From Halomonas litopenaei (lineage in GTDB: Bacteria > Pseudomonadota > Gammaproteobacteria > Pseudomonadales > Halomonadaceae): 64,000 bases of DNA. The position numbers and the translations under genes are program-made. Below, piece after piece: positions 45,284 through 54,502 of this stretch. Within the stretch, counting starts at the first letter, position 1; every line of letters begins with the position of its first letter. The stretch lies in NCBI RefSeq assembly GCF_003045775.1, contig NZ_PXNS01000001.1, forward strand, positions 868,001 to 932,000, given 5' to 3'. The notes under the pieces are model-generated. The model was not told the origin of the DNA, made no database searches, and saw only the letters and a program-made list of their open reading frames with translations.

Positions 45284-46549
45284 TCAGGCGCCCAGGGTCA
45301 TGAAGAAGCCGGCGATGCAGGCCGACATCAGGTTGGACAGGGTGCCGGCCAGTACCGCCTTGAGGCCATAGCGGGCGATGTCGTGACGACGGCTCGGGGC
45401 AATGCTGCCGAGCCCGCCCAGCAGGATGGCGATGGAGGACAGGTTGGCGAAGCCGCACAGCGCGAAGGACAGCACCGCGGCGGTATGGTCGCTCATCACC
45501 TCGCCGGTGGCGGCCACGAGCTGCTCGCCGTCGATATAGGGGGCCAGGTTGATGAAGGCGACGAACTCGTTGACCACCAGCTTCTGGCCGATGAAGGACC
45601 CCGCCAGGGTCGCCTCTTCCCAGGGAATGCCGAGCAGGAAGGCCAGCGGCGAGAACACCCAGCCCAGGATCAGCTCGAGGCTGAGATCCTCGAATCCGAC
45701 CCAACCACCGACGCCACCGAGGATACCGTTGAGCAGGGCGATCAAGCCGATGAAGGCCAGCAGCATGGCGCCCACGTTGGCCGCCAGCTTGAGGCCAGAC
45801 GAGGCGCCACCGGCGGCGGCGTCAAGCACGTTGGCCGGCTTGTCCTCGTCCTCGATGACCTCGGAGACGCGGTCGGCCTTGTCCGCCTCGGGATCGGTCT
45901 CCGGCATGATCAGCTTGGCGAACAGCAGGCCGCCGGGGGCCGCCATGAAGGAGGCGGCCACCAGGTATTCCATGGGGATGCCGAGTGCGGCGTAGCCGGC
46001 AAGCACCGAGCCCGCCACCGAGGCAAGGCCACCGCACATCACCGCAAATAGCTGGGAGGCGGTCATGCGGGCGATAAAGGGCCGCACGACCAGCGGCGCC
46101 TCGGTCTGGCCGACAAAGATATTGGCGGTGGCGGACAGCGACTCGGTGCGTGAGGTGCCGAGCAGCTTCTGCAGCGCGCCGCCGAGCAGCCGCACGACCC
46201 ATTGCATGATGCCCAGGTAGTAGAGCACCGCCGTCAGCGACGAGAAGAAGATGATGACCGGCAGCACCTTGACCGCGAACACGAAGCCGACGCTGTCGGC
46301 GTTGGCCAGGCCGCCGAACAGGAAATCGATGCCGTCGTTGGCGTACAGCACCACCTGGCTGACGGCGTCCGATACGGTCTTCAGGACCTTCTGGCCAAAG
46401 GGCACGTAAAGGACGAAGGCCCCGAGACCAGCCTGGATCAGGAAGGCGCCCCCCACGGTTCTCAGGCGAATGGCACGGCGGTTGTAGGAGAACGCGACGG
46501 CGATGGCGATCAGGGTGGCCATGCCGACCAGGCTCATCAGGAGTGTCAT
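45284..46549 (-). CDS. nupC: Concentrative nucleoside transporter NupC
   Basis: A 421-residue CNT-family symporter with eight to ten membrane segments. Characteristic parts are [21 protein letters not shown], the [17 protein letters not shown] nucleoside and cation site, [18 protein letters not shown], and [18 protein letters not shown] with the second substrate-binding region. It imports nucleosides with H+ or Na+; in a halophile sodium coupling is possible but cannot be shown here. It heads the operon and is divergent from deoR. Confidence 0.93.
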   Translation of the reverse strand: MTLLMSLVGMATLIAIAVAFSYNRRAIRLRTVGGAFLIQAGLGAFVLYVPFGQKVLKTVSDAVSQVVLYANDGIDFLFGGLANADSVGFVFAVKVLPVIIFFSSLTAVLYYLGIMQWVVRLLGGALQKLLGTSRTESLSATANIFVGQTEAPLVVRPFIARMTASQLFAVMCGGLASVAGSVLAGYAALGIPMEYLVAASFMAAPGGLLFAKLIMPETDPEADKADRVSEVIEDEDKPANVLDAAAGGASSGLKLAANVGAMLLAFIGLIALLNGILGGVGGWVGFEDLSLELILGWVFSPLAFLLGIPWEEATLAGSFIGQKLVVNEFVAFINLAPYIDGEQLVAATGEVMSDHTAAVLSFALCGFANLSSIAILLGGLGSIAPSRRHDIARYGLKAVLAGTLSNLMSACIAGFFMTLGA

Positions 46550-46941
46550 AGGTTCCTTCGCCTCATCAAAATATGAACGTTGAAGAATAGATCATCGCAC
46601 TTCGGGCCTGGTCTGGCGTCCCGCATCGCGTTGATAGCGGGCAATTGCCTCGAACGGGGCGGAAATCTCTTATGCCGAATGGGGTATCAGAACAGGAATT
46701 ATAGAGGTGATGGGGCATGGCGGCGGCTCGTGTCGAGTGATTGTTGTCGAGCGGAATTGGCCGGCACGGGCTGGGCCCATCCGTCAATGAGTGTATAGTA
46801 ACACCTGATGTGAGAAAAATAACATTTGTGCAGTGGCGTTTTCTTACCTGCCCGGGCACTGGCTGAACCCGGTAGTTCAGGGCATGCTTATTGAAAAACG
46901 ACGGCAGCAAGCCATGACCGTCGAGGCGCGGGGGAGAATCC
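46550..46941. promoter_or_regulatory. Divergent nupC-deo/deoR control region
   Basis: A 392-base spacer that becomes AT-richer at 46680-46830. It holds a CRP-like site and must contain both promoters and a DeoR operator, but no clear TGTTAGAA-type DeoR box was found. GGGGGAGA before 46942 is the deoR SD. No gene is evident in it. Confidence 0.65.
46809..46824. promoter_or_regulatory. CRP/Vfr-like site TGTGA-N6-TAACA
   Basis: TGTGAGAAAAATAACA matches the CRP consensus TGTGA-N6-TCACA with one mismatch and is flanked by AT-rich bases and CATTT on the right, as in the consensus. CRP control is well known for deo operons of enterics; here it is inferred. Confidence 0.5.
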
Positions 46942-47706
46942 ATGAATCAGCGCAGTATTCAGCGACAGGAGCGCCTTTTGCAGGCGCTCGCCGGAGGCGG
47001 CAGCCTGAGGCTGGCGGACGCCGCCATCCTCTGCGGTGTGTCAGAGATGACCCTGAGGCGCGACGTGTCCACCAAGGACAGCCCTCTGATGCTGATGGGC
47101 GGGCATCTGGTTCGCCGCGACGACCCCCACTTCACGCCAGTCTACGACCTGGAAACTCAACAGGATCGCGGCGCCGATATCAAGGCGCGTCTGTGTCGCC
47201 GCGCCAGTGGCTACGTGGAAGACGGCGATACCCTGTTTATCGATTGCGGCACCACCCTGGTGCCGATGATCGCAGAACTTGCCAGCCGACGAGACCTGAC
47301 GGTGGTGACCTACGCCCTTAACGTGGCCAATGCGGTCAGCCATTTCGATGGCATCCGACTGATCCTGCTGGGCGGCGTCTATCAGGGCGTCTCCCAGTCC
47401 TTCGACGGCGAAGATATTGCCCGCCAGGTCCGGGGACTCGGCATCAATCGCGCCTTTCTCTCCGCCGCCGGGGTGCATGCCGCACGGGGCCTGAGCTGCT
47501 TTCACTTTCATGAAGTGGCGCCCAAGCAGGCCGCCATCGAAACCGCCGCCCAGCGGATCCTGGTATTCGACGACAGCAAGTGGGGCGTGCTGCGTCCCGC
47601 CTTCTTTGGCGCCCTGATCGACGCCGATGTCATCATCACCCACGGCGAGGGTGCCGCAGGCCTGTCACGCACGCCGGAAGTGGCGTCTCGGCTGGTTCAT
47701 CCCTGA
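46942..47706 (+). CDS. deoR: Deoxyribonucleoside regulon repressor DeoR
   Basis: A 254-residue repressor (E. coli DeoR 252). The HTH is QRQERLLQALAGGGSLRLADAAILCGVSEMTLRRDV (about 7-42). The sugar-phosphate sensor domain has LFIDCGTTLVPMIAEL, VTYALNVANAV, FLSAAGVHAARGLSCFHFHEV and DDSKWGVLRPAFFG, close to true DeoR rather than generic DeoR-family proteins. It should repress nupC-deoCABD-cdd until deoxyribose 5-phosphate accumulates, and it is divergent from that operon. The DNA-recognition SEMTLRRD is intact. Confidence 0.93.
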   Translation: MNQRSIQRQERLLQALAGGGSLRLADAAILCGVSEMTLRRDVSTKDSPLMLMGGHLVRRDDPHFTPVYDLETQQDRGADIKARLCRRASGYVEDGDTLFIDCGTTLVPMIAELASRRDLTVVTYALNVANAVSHFDGIRLILLGGVYQGVSQSFDGEDIARQVRGLGINRAFLSAAGVHAARGLSCFHFHEVAPKQAAIETAAQRILVFDDSKWGVLRPAFFGALIDADVIITHGEGAAGLSRTPEVASRLVHP

Positions 47707-47718
47707 TTCCCCGGTTTC

Positions 47719-47810
47719 GGTTTCTTGCCCAGCGTGAATCCTTGTCTTTCGGATTCTTGGCTTGTGGATCCTTGTCTTGTGACTTCTTGTCTTGCGGATC
47801 ATTGGCCTTT
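47719..47810. repeat. 15-bp tandem array after deoR
   Basis: About six units around GATCCTTGTCTTGTG (47766-47780), for example GATTCTTGGCTTGTG and ACTTCTTGTCTTGCG. The array begins 13 bases after the deoR stop codon. Confidence 0.88.
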
Positions 47811-47883
47811 CAGTCTCTGACGGCCTTTCTCGATAGTGGTCCCCTGGGCGCACGGTTGCGCCTCTCGTTGTGGTCTGTCCCTT

Positions 47884-48015
47884 CTGCTCGAGCCTTCCCT
47901 TGGCCTCCTTGCTGATCTGGCCCTCGTCGCCGATTCGCTCTTTCATGACCAGGCCCTTGGTGAGCCGGCCCTTCCTTATCGATCCTCCCTTATCTGTCCC
48001 TTCCTTATCTGACAC
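47884..48015. repeat. Second degenerate pyrimidine-rich array
   Basis: Units of about 14-15 bases. The clearest are CCTTCCTTATCGAT, CCTCCCTTATCTGT and CCCTTCCTTATCTGA at 47970-48011. To their left are looser copies around CCTTGGCCTCCTTG and GACCAGGCCCTTGG. Confidence 0.65.
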
Positions 48016-48588
48016 TTCACGGTTTGGCCCTCTCGGCATCGTCATCGCTTTCGTCCTGGCGTTGGGGCGTTGGGGCGATGGCGTCGGGGGAAATAACGTC
48101 AGACGATAGCGTGGCGACGGATATCGTTCTTTTCCATCAGATCGCCTTTCCCATGGGGGTGGGGTCCGGCCTCGCTGATACGGTTCCTGGTGGTGCTTGC
48201 TGGGTGTGGTGTTGGGTCGCAGGGCAGGTTCTGCTAGCCCAGGCAATTGGCCATTTGTGCACTGTTGCGACGTCTGGGTGCGACAGATCAAGGAAAGGTG
48301 CGACACCCCTGCGGCAAATCGTCGCTTCTCAAGTCTGGTCGCTCTGTCGACAATACGCCCCGGTCGCATTCCATCTACTTCTTTTGTTCAGGTGACGACG
48401 TCTTGTCGTGGTACCGAGGCAGGGTAGGGGATGCGAAATTTTGCGGGTCTAGTCCGTGGTTCGGCACATTTCATGCAACTTTTGCCAAAGGTGCATGCAA
48501 TGTTCCACCTCAGCGGCCCCTGCACATCGCGCGAGCCTGAGCTCGTAATCTCTGGTATTCCGCCTCCAAGCCCTGACGAGGTTGCTAC

Positions 48589-49566
48589 ATGAGAAGAAAG
48601 TCGTACCTGCGCGTGCTCAGCGTTGTGCTGATGCTGGCGCTGCCCCTGTTGCTGGCGGGCTGCGAATCGGCGCTGCTCGACCCCAAGGGGGAGATCGGCC
48701 GTGAGCAGCGTACCTTGATCCTCACCGCCTTCGGTCTGATGCAGATCGTGGTGGTGCCGGTCATCGTGCTCACCCTGTGGTTTGCCTGGCGCTATCGCCG
48801 TGGCAACACCGATGCCACCTATTCACCCGACTGGGCCCATTCGACCAAGATCGAGGCCATCGTCTGGTTCATTCCCTGCGTCATCATCGTCTTCCTGGCG
48901 CTGTTGACCTGGTACACCTCCCATAGCCTCGACCCGCACCGCAGTCTCGAGGCCAAGGAAGGACAGAACGAGCCCATGGAAATCCAGGCCGTATCGCTGG
49001 ACTGGAAGTGGCTGTTCATCTACCCGGAGCAGGGCATCGCCACGGTCAACGAACTGGCCTTCCCCGAGGACACTCCGGTGCGCTTCCGGGTGAGCTCCGG
49101 TTCGGTGATGAACTCTTTCTTCATTCCGCGCCTGGGTAGCCAGATCTACGCCATGGCCGGCATGGATAACGACGTTCACCTGATCGCCGAAGAGCAGGGC
49201 GTCTATCCGGGCCGCTCCACCAACTACAGCGGTGCAGGCTTCTCCGAGATGACCTTCGACGCCCACGTGGGTTCCGTCGAGGACTTCGAAGAGTGGGTGG
49301 AGAAGGTGCGTTCCTCGTCCGATACGCTGACCTTCCCCGAGGAGTACTACGATCTCGCCACGCCAAGCGAGGACAACGAGGTCCAGTACTTCTCCGAGAT
49401 CACCCCGGCGCTCTATGAGCGCATCATCAAGAGCTTCCTGGCCGGCGGCAAGCATGCCGAGTTCGTCGAGACCTACGGCGGCGTGGTCAACGGGCACGGC
49501 GCAGGCGGCCATGGCGACGAGAGCGAGTCTCACGGCGAGTCCATGAGCGCAGAGGCAGCGGAGTAA
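48589..49566 (+). CDS. cyoA: Cytochrome bo3 ubiquinol oxidase subunit II
   Basis: A 325-residue lipoprotein subunit. The signal peptide with lipobox LLAGC is cleaved before Cys26, two membrane helices follow, and a periplasmic cupredoxin-like domain without CuA ligands (VSLDWKWLFIYPEQGIATVNELAFP, VMNSFFIPRLGSQIYAMAGM) marks it as quinol-type. A His/Gly/Ser/Glu-rich tail ends the protein. It is the first gene of cyoABCDE; cyoB starts three bases after its stop. The enzyme oxidises ubiquinol, reduces oxygen and pumps protons. Confidence 0.94.
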   Translation: MRRKSYLRVLSVVLMLALPLLLAGCESALLDPKGEIGREQRTLILTAFGLMQIVVVPVIVLTLWFAWRYRRGNTDATYSPDWAHSTKIEAIVWFIPCVIIVFLALLTWYTSHSLDPHRSLEAKEGQNEPMEIQAVSLDWKWLFIYPEQGIATVNELAFPEDTPVRFRVSSGSVMNSFFIPRLGSQIYAMAGMDNDVHLIAEEQGVYPGRSTNYSGAGFSEMTFDAHVGSVEDFEEWVEKVRSSSDTLTFPEEYYDLATPSEDNEVQYFSEITPALYERIIKSFLAGGKHAEFVETYGGVVNGHGAGGHGDESESHGESMSAEAAE

Positions 49567-49569
49567 ATC

Positions 49570-51552
49570 ATGTTTGGAAAACTGACGTTAGACTCGATTC
49601 CGATCCAGGAGCCCATCATCATGGTGGTGGCGATCGGTATCGCCCTGGGCGGGATCGCCGTGGTCGGCGGCCTGACCTACTTCAAGAAGTGGGGCTATCT
49701 GTGGCGCGAGTGGATCACCTCCGTCGACCACAAGAAGCTCGGTATCATGTACTTCCTGGTCGCGCTGGTGATGCTGATCCGTGGCTTCGCCGACGCCATC
49801 ATGATGCGTACCCAGCAGGCCATGGCCTCGGCCGGAGCCGAGGGCTATCTACCGCCTGACCACTATGATCAGATCTTCACCGCCCACGGTGTGATCATGA
49901 TCTTCTTTGTCGCCATGCCCATGGTCATCGGTCTGATGAACCTGGTGGTGCCGCTGCAGATCGGCGCGCGCGACGTGGCTTTCCCCTTCCTTAACAACTT
50001 GAGCTTCTGGCTGTTCGTTGCCGGTGTCATCCTGGTCAACGTCTCGCTGGTGGTCGGTGAGTTCGCCGCGACCGGCTGGCTGGCCTACGCGCCACTATCG
50101 GGGATAGAGTACAGTCCCGGCGTCGGGGTGGATTACTGGATATGGGCGTTGCAGATATCTGGCATCGGTACGACCCTGACCGGTATCAACTTCTTCGTCA
50201 CCATCCTGAAGATGCGCACCAAGGGCATGACCCTGTTCCGTATGCCCATCTTCACCTGGACGTCGCTGTGCGCCAACGTGCTGATCATCGCGTCCTTCCC
50301 GATTCTGACCGCGACCATCGCGATGCTGACGCTGGATCGTTACCTGGGGACTCACTTCTTCACCAACGATTTTGGCGGCAACATGATGATGTACGTCAAC
50401 CTCATCTGGGCCTGGGGCCATCCTGAGGTGTACATCCTTATCCTGCCGGCATTCGGGGTGTTCTCCGAGGTCATCGCGACCTTCGCTCGCAAGCGGCTGT
50501 TCGGCTACGGCACCATGGTGTGGGCGACCATCGCCATCACCTTCCTGTCGTTCATCGTCTGGCTGCACCACTTCTTCACCATGGGGGCCGGGGCCAACGT
50601 CAATGCCTTCTTCGGCATCATGACGATGATCATCGCCATCCCCACCGGGGTGAAGGTATTCAACTGGCTGTTCACCATGTACCGCGGTCGTCTGGAGTTC
50701 ACCTCTCCGGTGCTGTGGACCATCGGCTTCATCATCACCTTTACCCTGGGTGGCATGACCGGTGTGATGCTGGCGGTACCGGCGGCCAACTTCGTGCTGC
50801 ACAACAGCCTGTTCGTCATCGCCCACTTCCACAACGTCATCATCGGCGGCGTGGTGTTCGGCATGCTGGCGGGTCTGACCTACTGGTTCCCGAAGGCCTT
50901 CGGCTTCACCCTCGACGAGAAGTGGGGCAAGCGCTCCTTCTGGTTCTGGCTGACCGGCTTCTACGTGGCCTTCATGCCGCTGTACGTGCTCAGCTTCTTC
51001 GGTGCCGTGCGTCGCATGCAGTCCTATGACAACGGCGCCTGGCAGCCGTGGATGATCATCGCCTGGATCGGCGCCGTGCTGATTCTGTGTGGTATCGCCT
51101 GCACCGTGATCCAGTTCTACGTTAGTATCCGTGATCGTAAGAAGAACCAGGACGTCACCGGCGATCCCTGGGATGCGCGTACCCTGGAGTGGGCGACCTC
51201 GTCTCCCGCACCGTTCTACAACTTCGCGCATCTGCCCGAGATCAAGGACATCGACGACTTCTGGAACCAGAAGCAGGCCAACGGCGGCAAGGCCGGCGTG
51301 TCCAAGGGACCGTACAAGGACATTCACATGCCCAAGTACACCTGGGAAGGTCCGGTGATCGGTCTGATCTCCGCGGTCTTCGGCTTCGCCCTGGTGTGGC
51401 ATATCTGGTGGCTTGCCATCGTGACCGCACTGGGCATGTTTGCCACCTTCATCGCGCGTATCTTCAACGATGACGTCGACTACTACGTGCCGGCCGCGGA
51501 AGTCGAGCGTATCGAGCGCGAACACCAGAACCGTGTGGAGATGCAGGCATAA
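49570..51552 (+). CDS. cyoB: Cytochrome bo3 ubiquinol oxidase subunit I
   Basis: A 660-residue catalytic subunit (E. coli 663) with 15 membrane helices. Heme and copper ligands lie in the [33 protein letters not shown] and [17 protein letters not shown] segments, and the K-channel and cross-linked Tyr are in GHPEVYI. It holds hemes b and o3 and CuB. It is tightly packed between cyoA and cyoC (3- and 2-base spacers). Confidence 0.97.
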   Translation: MFGKLTLDSIPIQEPIIMVVAIGIALGGIAVVGGLTYFKKWGYLWREWITSVDHKKLGIMYFLVALVMLIRGFADAIMMRTQQAMASAGAEGYLPPDHYDQIFTAHGVIMIFFVAMPMVIGLMNLVVPLQIGARDVAFPFLNNLSFWLFVAGVILVNVSLVVGEFAATGWLAYAPLSGIEYSPGVGVDYWIWALQISGIGTTLTGINFFVTILKMRTKGMTLFRMPIFTWTSLCANVLIIASFPILTATIAMLTLDRYLGTHFFTNDFGGNMMMYVNLIWAWGHPEVYILILPAFGVFSEVIATFARKRLFGYGTMVWATIAITFLSFIVWLHHFFTMGAGANVNAFFGIMTMIIAIPTGVKVFNWLFTMYRGRLEFTSPVLWTIGFIITFTLGGMTGVMLAVPAANFVLHNSLFVIAHFHNVIIGGVVFGMLAGLTYWFPKAFGFTLDEKWGKRSFWFWLTGFYVAFMPLYVLSFFGAVRRMQSYDNGAWQPWMIIAWIGAVLILCGIACTVIQFYVSIRDRKKNQDVTGDPWDARTLEWATSSPAPFYNFAHLPEIKDIDDFWNQKQANGGKAGVSKGPYKDIHMPKYTWEGPVIGLISAVFGFALVWHIWWLAIVTALGMFATFIARIFNDDVDYYVPAAEVERIEREHQNRVEMQA

Positions 51553-51554
51553 CC

Positions 51555-52184
51555 ATGGCAACCGACACCCTCAACCAGCAAGGTCATGCCCACGGGCATG
51601 ACCATGATCACGACCACGACCATCATGATGCCGCGGGCACCAAGGTCTTCGGTTTCTGGGTCTATCTGATGAGCGACCTGGTGATCTTCGGGTCACTGTT
51701 CGCCACCTACGCCGTGCTCCTTCGGGGCACGGCCGATGGTCCGACCCCGGGCGAGATCTTCCAGCTCCCGTTCATCCTGGTCGAGACCTTCCTGCTGCTG
51801 TTCTCGAGTTTCACCTACGGCATGGCGGTGCTCGCCATGAACGCCAATCAGGCATCCAAGGTGATGAAGTGGCTCGGGATCACCTTCCTGCTGGGCGCGG
51901 CCTTCGTGGCGCTGGAACTCTATGAGTTCCGTCACCTGATCCATGAGGGCTTTGGTCCGGATCGTTCAGGCTTCCTGTCGGCCTTCTTCCTGCTGGTCGG
52001 TACCCACGGTCTGCACGTGACCGCCGGTCTGATCTGGATCCTGGTGATGATGATCCAGGTGAAGCAGCGTGGTCTCGACGATATGGTGCGTCCGCGCATC
52101 ATGTGTCTGAGCCTGTTCTGGCACTTCCTGGACATCGTCTGGATCTGCGTCTTCTCCTTCGTCTACCTGATGGGAGCCCTGTGA
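51555..52184 (+). CDS. cyoC: Cytochrome bo3 ubiquinol oxidase subunit III
   Basis: A 209-residue subunit with five membrane helices. Family regions are [42 protein letters not shown], and [14 protein letters not shown] with the COX3-type His-Gly. The N-terminus carries a His/Asp-rich run (about residues 8-28) that could bind metal; this is longer than I expect from E. coli CyoC. The gene ends one base before the cyoD ATG. Confidence 0.95.
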   Translation: MATDTLNQQGHAHGHDHDHDHDHHDAAGTKVFGFWVYLMSDLVIFGSLFATYAVLLRGTADGPTPGEIFQLPFILVETFLLLFSSFTYGMAVLAMNANQASKVMKWLGITFLLGAAFVALELYEFRHLIHEGFGPDRSGFLSAFFLLVGTHGLHVTAGLIWILVMMIQVKQRGLDDMVRPRIMCLSLFWHFLDIVWICVFSFVYLMGAL

Positions 52185-52185
52185 T

Positions 52186-52512
52186 ATGAGCGGACACGCC
52201 AACGACCATCACAGCCATGGCAGCGTCAAGTCCTATGTGATCGGCCTGATCCTGTCCATCGTGCTGACCGTCATTCCCTTCGGGGCGGTGATGACCGGCG
52301 CCTTCGACACCTTCGCGACGTTGATCGTGATCGTCGGTACCGCGGTGGCTCAGGTGCTGGTGCAGCTCGTGCTGTTCATGCACATGAACACCAAGGCCGA
52401 TGAAGGCTGGAACTTCATGTCCTTCGTCTTCACCGTGGCGATCCTGGTTCTGGTCATCGGAGGTTCCCTATGGATCATGTACCACCTGCATCGCAACATG
52501 ATGATCGGCTGA
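52186..52512 (+). CDS. cyoD: Cytochrome bo3 ubiquinol oxidase subunit IV
   Basis: A 108-residue subunit (E. coli 109) with three membrane helices: [39 protein letters not shown] and [27 protein letters not shown]. It helps assemble CuB and stabilise subunit I. It begins one base after the cyoC stop. The short His-rich N-terminus (HANDHHSHG) is notable. Confidence 0.95.
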   Translation: MSGHANDHHSHGSVKSYVIGLILSIVLTVIPFGAVMTGAFDTFATLIVIVGTAVAQVLVQLVLFMHMNTKADEGWNFMSFVFTVAILVLVIGGSLWIMYHLHRNMMIG

Positions 52513-52523
52513 CGCCGACTCGC

Positions 52524-53426
52524 ATGATGTTCAGGGACACTCTCAGGGACTACCTCACCATCACCAAGCCGGGCATCATCGGCGGCAACGTGATCTCTGT
52601 TCTGGGCGGCTACTTCCTGGCCGCCCAGGGCCAGTTCGATGCCGTGGTGTTCCTGTCGGCGCTGTTGGGTCTGGCCCTGGTAATCGCCTCGGGCTGCGCC
52701 TACAACAACGTCATCGACAAGGACATCGATGCCCTGATGGAGCGCACCCGCAACCGCCCGCTGGTGCAGGGGCGGGTCAGCGAAGCGGCGACACTTCGGT
52801 TTGCCACCCTGCTGGGCATCGCCGGCTTCGGTCTGCTGGCGCTGGGGACCAATGCGTTGACGGTGGGTCTGGCGGCCTTCGGCTTCGTCATCTATGTGGG
52901 GGCCTACAGCCTCTACATGAAGCGCAATTCCGAGTTCGGCACTCTGGTCGGCAGCCTCTCCGGGGCGGTGCCGCCGGTGGTGGGCTATTGCGCGGTGACC
53001 GGCAGCTTCGATACCGGGGCCTTGACCCTGCTGGTGATCTTCAGCCTGTGGCAGATGCCGCACTCCTACGCGATCGCGATCTTTCGCATGGAAGATTACC
53101 GCGCCGCCAACATTCCGGTGCTGCCGGTGGTTCGCGGTATCGGTACGGCCAAGCACCATATCCTGGGCTATATCCTGGCCTTTATCGGTGCGACGCTGTC
53201 GCTGAGTCTGGCCGGCTACGCTGGACCCGGTTACTTCATCGTTGCCCTGGTGCTGGGCGTCTACTGGCTGTATATCGCGGCCAAGGGCTACCGTACCGAC
53301 GACAACGTGCGTTGGGCGCGACAGGTATTCGGCATCTCGATCCTCACCATCACGGCGCTGAGCCTGATGATGTCACTGGACGCGACGCTGATGCCAAGCA
53401 CGCCGATGTGGACCTCCATGTCCTGA
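52524..53426 (+). CDS. cyoE: Protoheme IX farnesyltransferase (heme O synthase)
   Basis: A 300-residue UbiA-type prenyltransferase that converts heme b to heme o for the oxidase. Motifs [15 protein letters not shown] and [13 protein letters not shown] are the two Asp-rich prenyl-diphosphate sites, [15 protein letters not shown] is the heme region, and about eight to nine membrane helices are seen. The start ATGATG at 52524 aligns with E. coli CyoE but has no good SD. An in-frame ATG at 52470 with GGAGG in front would lie inside cyoD and add 18 residues. Confidence 0.93.
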   Translation: MMFRDTLRDYLTITKPGIIGGNVISVLGGYFLAAQGQFDAVVFLSALLGLALVIASGCAYNNVIDKDIDALMERTRNRPLVQGRVSEAATLRFATLLGIAGFGLLALGTNALTVGLAAFGFVIYVGAYSLYMKRNSEFGTLVGSLSGAVPPVVGYCAVTGSFDTGALTLLVIFSLWQMPHSYAIAIFRMEDYRAANIPVLPVVRGIGTAKHHILGYILAFIGATLSLSLAGYAGPGYFIVALVLGVYWLYIAAKGYRTDDNVRWARQVFGISILTITALSLMMSLDATLMPSTPMWTSMS

Positions 53427-53446
53427 TCGGGTGGCGCTGAAACCGA

Positions 53447-53480
53447 AACCCCGCATCTTCACCGATGCGGGGTTTTTTTT
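53447..53480 (+). terminator. Intrinsic terminator of the cyo operon
   Basis: AACCCCGCATC and GATGCGGGGTT pair around TTCACC, and the stem is followed by a run of T to 53480. It lies 20 bases after the cyoE stop. Confidence 0.95.
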
Positions 53481-53565
53481 GTGTTTATCAGTCGTATGGG
53501 TGAAGCGTGACTGGAGATCAAGTGTTGTACAGGACTTGTATAGCATGTACGGTAACGTTGGTAGC

Positions 53566-53589
53566 GAAGCGAAAAATCGCTTCTATACT
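53566..53589 (+). promoter_or_regulatory. Hairpin plus -10-like TATACT before the YIP1 gene
   Basis: GAAGCGA-AAAA-TCGCTTC (53566-53583) is immediately followed by TATACT (53584-53589), in an AT-rich stretch with TGTAC repeats at 53525 and 53546. A matched -35 could not be placed. The inverted repeat in the spacer could be an operator. Confidence 0.4.
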
Positions 53590-53668
53590 GCAAGTTAAGG
53601 ACAACGGAGTCGCGGGCGCCGAGTGCCGGTCTCGGGACTTACTTCAGCGGTAGCAGGAGGGAGTCAGT

Positions 53669-54274
53669 ATGCTGACACACGTCTGGGGATTGATGGCCCA
53701 CCCGAATCGCGAATGGAAGCAGATCAAGCAGGAAAGGGAGACGATAACGCACCTGTACGCGCATCACGTGTTGTTGCTGGCCGCCATACCGGTGATCTGC
53801 TCGTACATCGGTACCACCCAGGTCGGCTGGAGTCTCGGCGGCGGCACGACCATCAAGCTCAGTTATCTAGACGCCCTGGGGGCGGGGATCGCCTTCTATC
53901 TGGTGATCCTGGCGGCGGTCTACATCGTCGGCAAGACCATCCGTTACTCGGCCAAACGCTTTCCCAAGACACCCAGCCAGAGCCAGTGCATCATCTTTGC
54001 CGGCTATGTGGCGACCCCGATGTTCCTGAGCGGCATCGTGGCGATCTACCCGATCATCTGGCTGTGCCTGCTGGCCGGCGTTATCGGCCTCTGTTACACC
54101 GCCTACCTGCTGTATCTGGGCATTCCCTCCTTTCTCGATATCAGCGAAAAGGAAGGCTTCGTCGTCTCCAGCACCACCCTTGCGGTGGGGGTACTGGTGC
54201 TCGAAGGACTGCTCGGCATGACCGTCCTGCTGTGGGGCTACGGAGAGCGCATCATTCTGTCGCTGCTGGGGTGA
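53669..54274 (+). CDS. YIP1-family membrane protein
   Basis: A 201-residue inner-membrane protein starting MLTHVWGLMAHPNREWKQIKQERETI, the typical entry of bacterial YIP1 proteins. About five hydrophobic segments follow (HVLLLAAIPVICSYIGTTQVGW, ALGAGIAFYLVILAAVYIVGKTI, IIFAGYVATPMFLSGIVAIYPIIWLCLLAG, AYLLYLGIP, TTLAVGVLVLEGLLGMTVLLWGYG). The family's function in bacteria is not established. GAGGGAG precedes the ATG. It has its own promoter region after the cyo terminator and its own terminator. Confidence 0.82.
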   Translation: MLTHVWGLMAHPNREWKQIKQERETITHLYAHHVLLLAAIPVICSYIGTTQVGWSLGGGTTIKLSYLDALGAGIAFYLVILAAVYIVGKTIRYSAKRFPKTPSQSQCIIFAGYVATPMFLSGIVAIYPIIWLCLLAGVIGLCYTAYLLYLGIPSFLDISEKEGFVVSSTTLAVGVLVLEGLLGMTVLLWGYGERIILSLLG

Positions 54275-54350
54275 TTAGAGGGTGACTGGAGGGTGGCAAG
54301 AGGTCGACTAAAGATCGATCAAAGGTCGGCTAAAGAGTGACAAGTTGACG
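54274..54350. repeat. About 12-bp degenerate array starting at the YIP1 stop
   Basis: Units such as GTGACTGGAGGG, GTCGACTAAAGA and GTCGGCTAAAGA follow each other from the stop codon on, about six copies with variable length. Less regular than the other arrays. Confidence 0.65.
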
Positions 54351-54426
54351 GGGATGACCCGAGAGCAATGAAACTCGAGGCGTGCAAGACCTGGCCGTTC
54401 AGTCCGACAACACGGGTAAGACAAGA

Positions 54427-54455
54427 GGGGCGACGCTGATGCGTCGCCCCTTTTT
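54427..54455 (+). terminator. Intrinsic terminator between YIP1 and the aminotransferase
   Basis: GGGGCGACGC and GCGTCGCCCC pair around TGAT, followed by T5. It is oriented on the plus strand, 150 bases after the YIP1 stop. Confidence 0.9.
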
Positions 54456-54502
54456 CTATCTGGGCTTTTCTGTGCGGCCCGATCTGGTGGGTGCCAGTCC
54501 GT

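Larger units (their letters stand above)
47707..48588. other. 880-base non-coding spacer between deoR and cyoA
   Basis: The longest gene-free stretch in the window. It starts with a 15-bp array, followed by a second looser pyrimidine-rich array (about 47884-48015, units such as CCTTCCTTATCTGT). The right half is less repetitive, contains GGTGCGACA twice near 48270-48305 and leads to cyoA. Open frames here are low-complexity products of the repeats and lack SDs. The cyo promoter should lie near its right end. Confidence 0.65.

Noticed and set aside
47665..48369. Minus-strand open frame of about 234 codons between deoR and cyoA
   Set aside because: It has no SD, overlaps the deoR end, and its composition is the low-complexity translation of the tandem arrays (Lys/Gly/Arg-rich).
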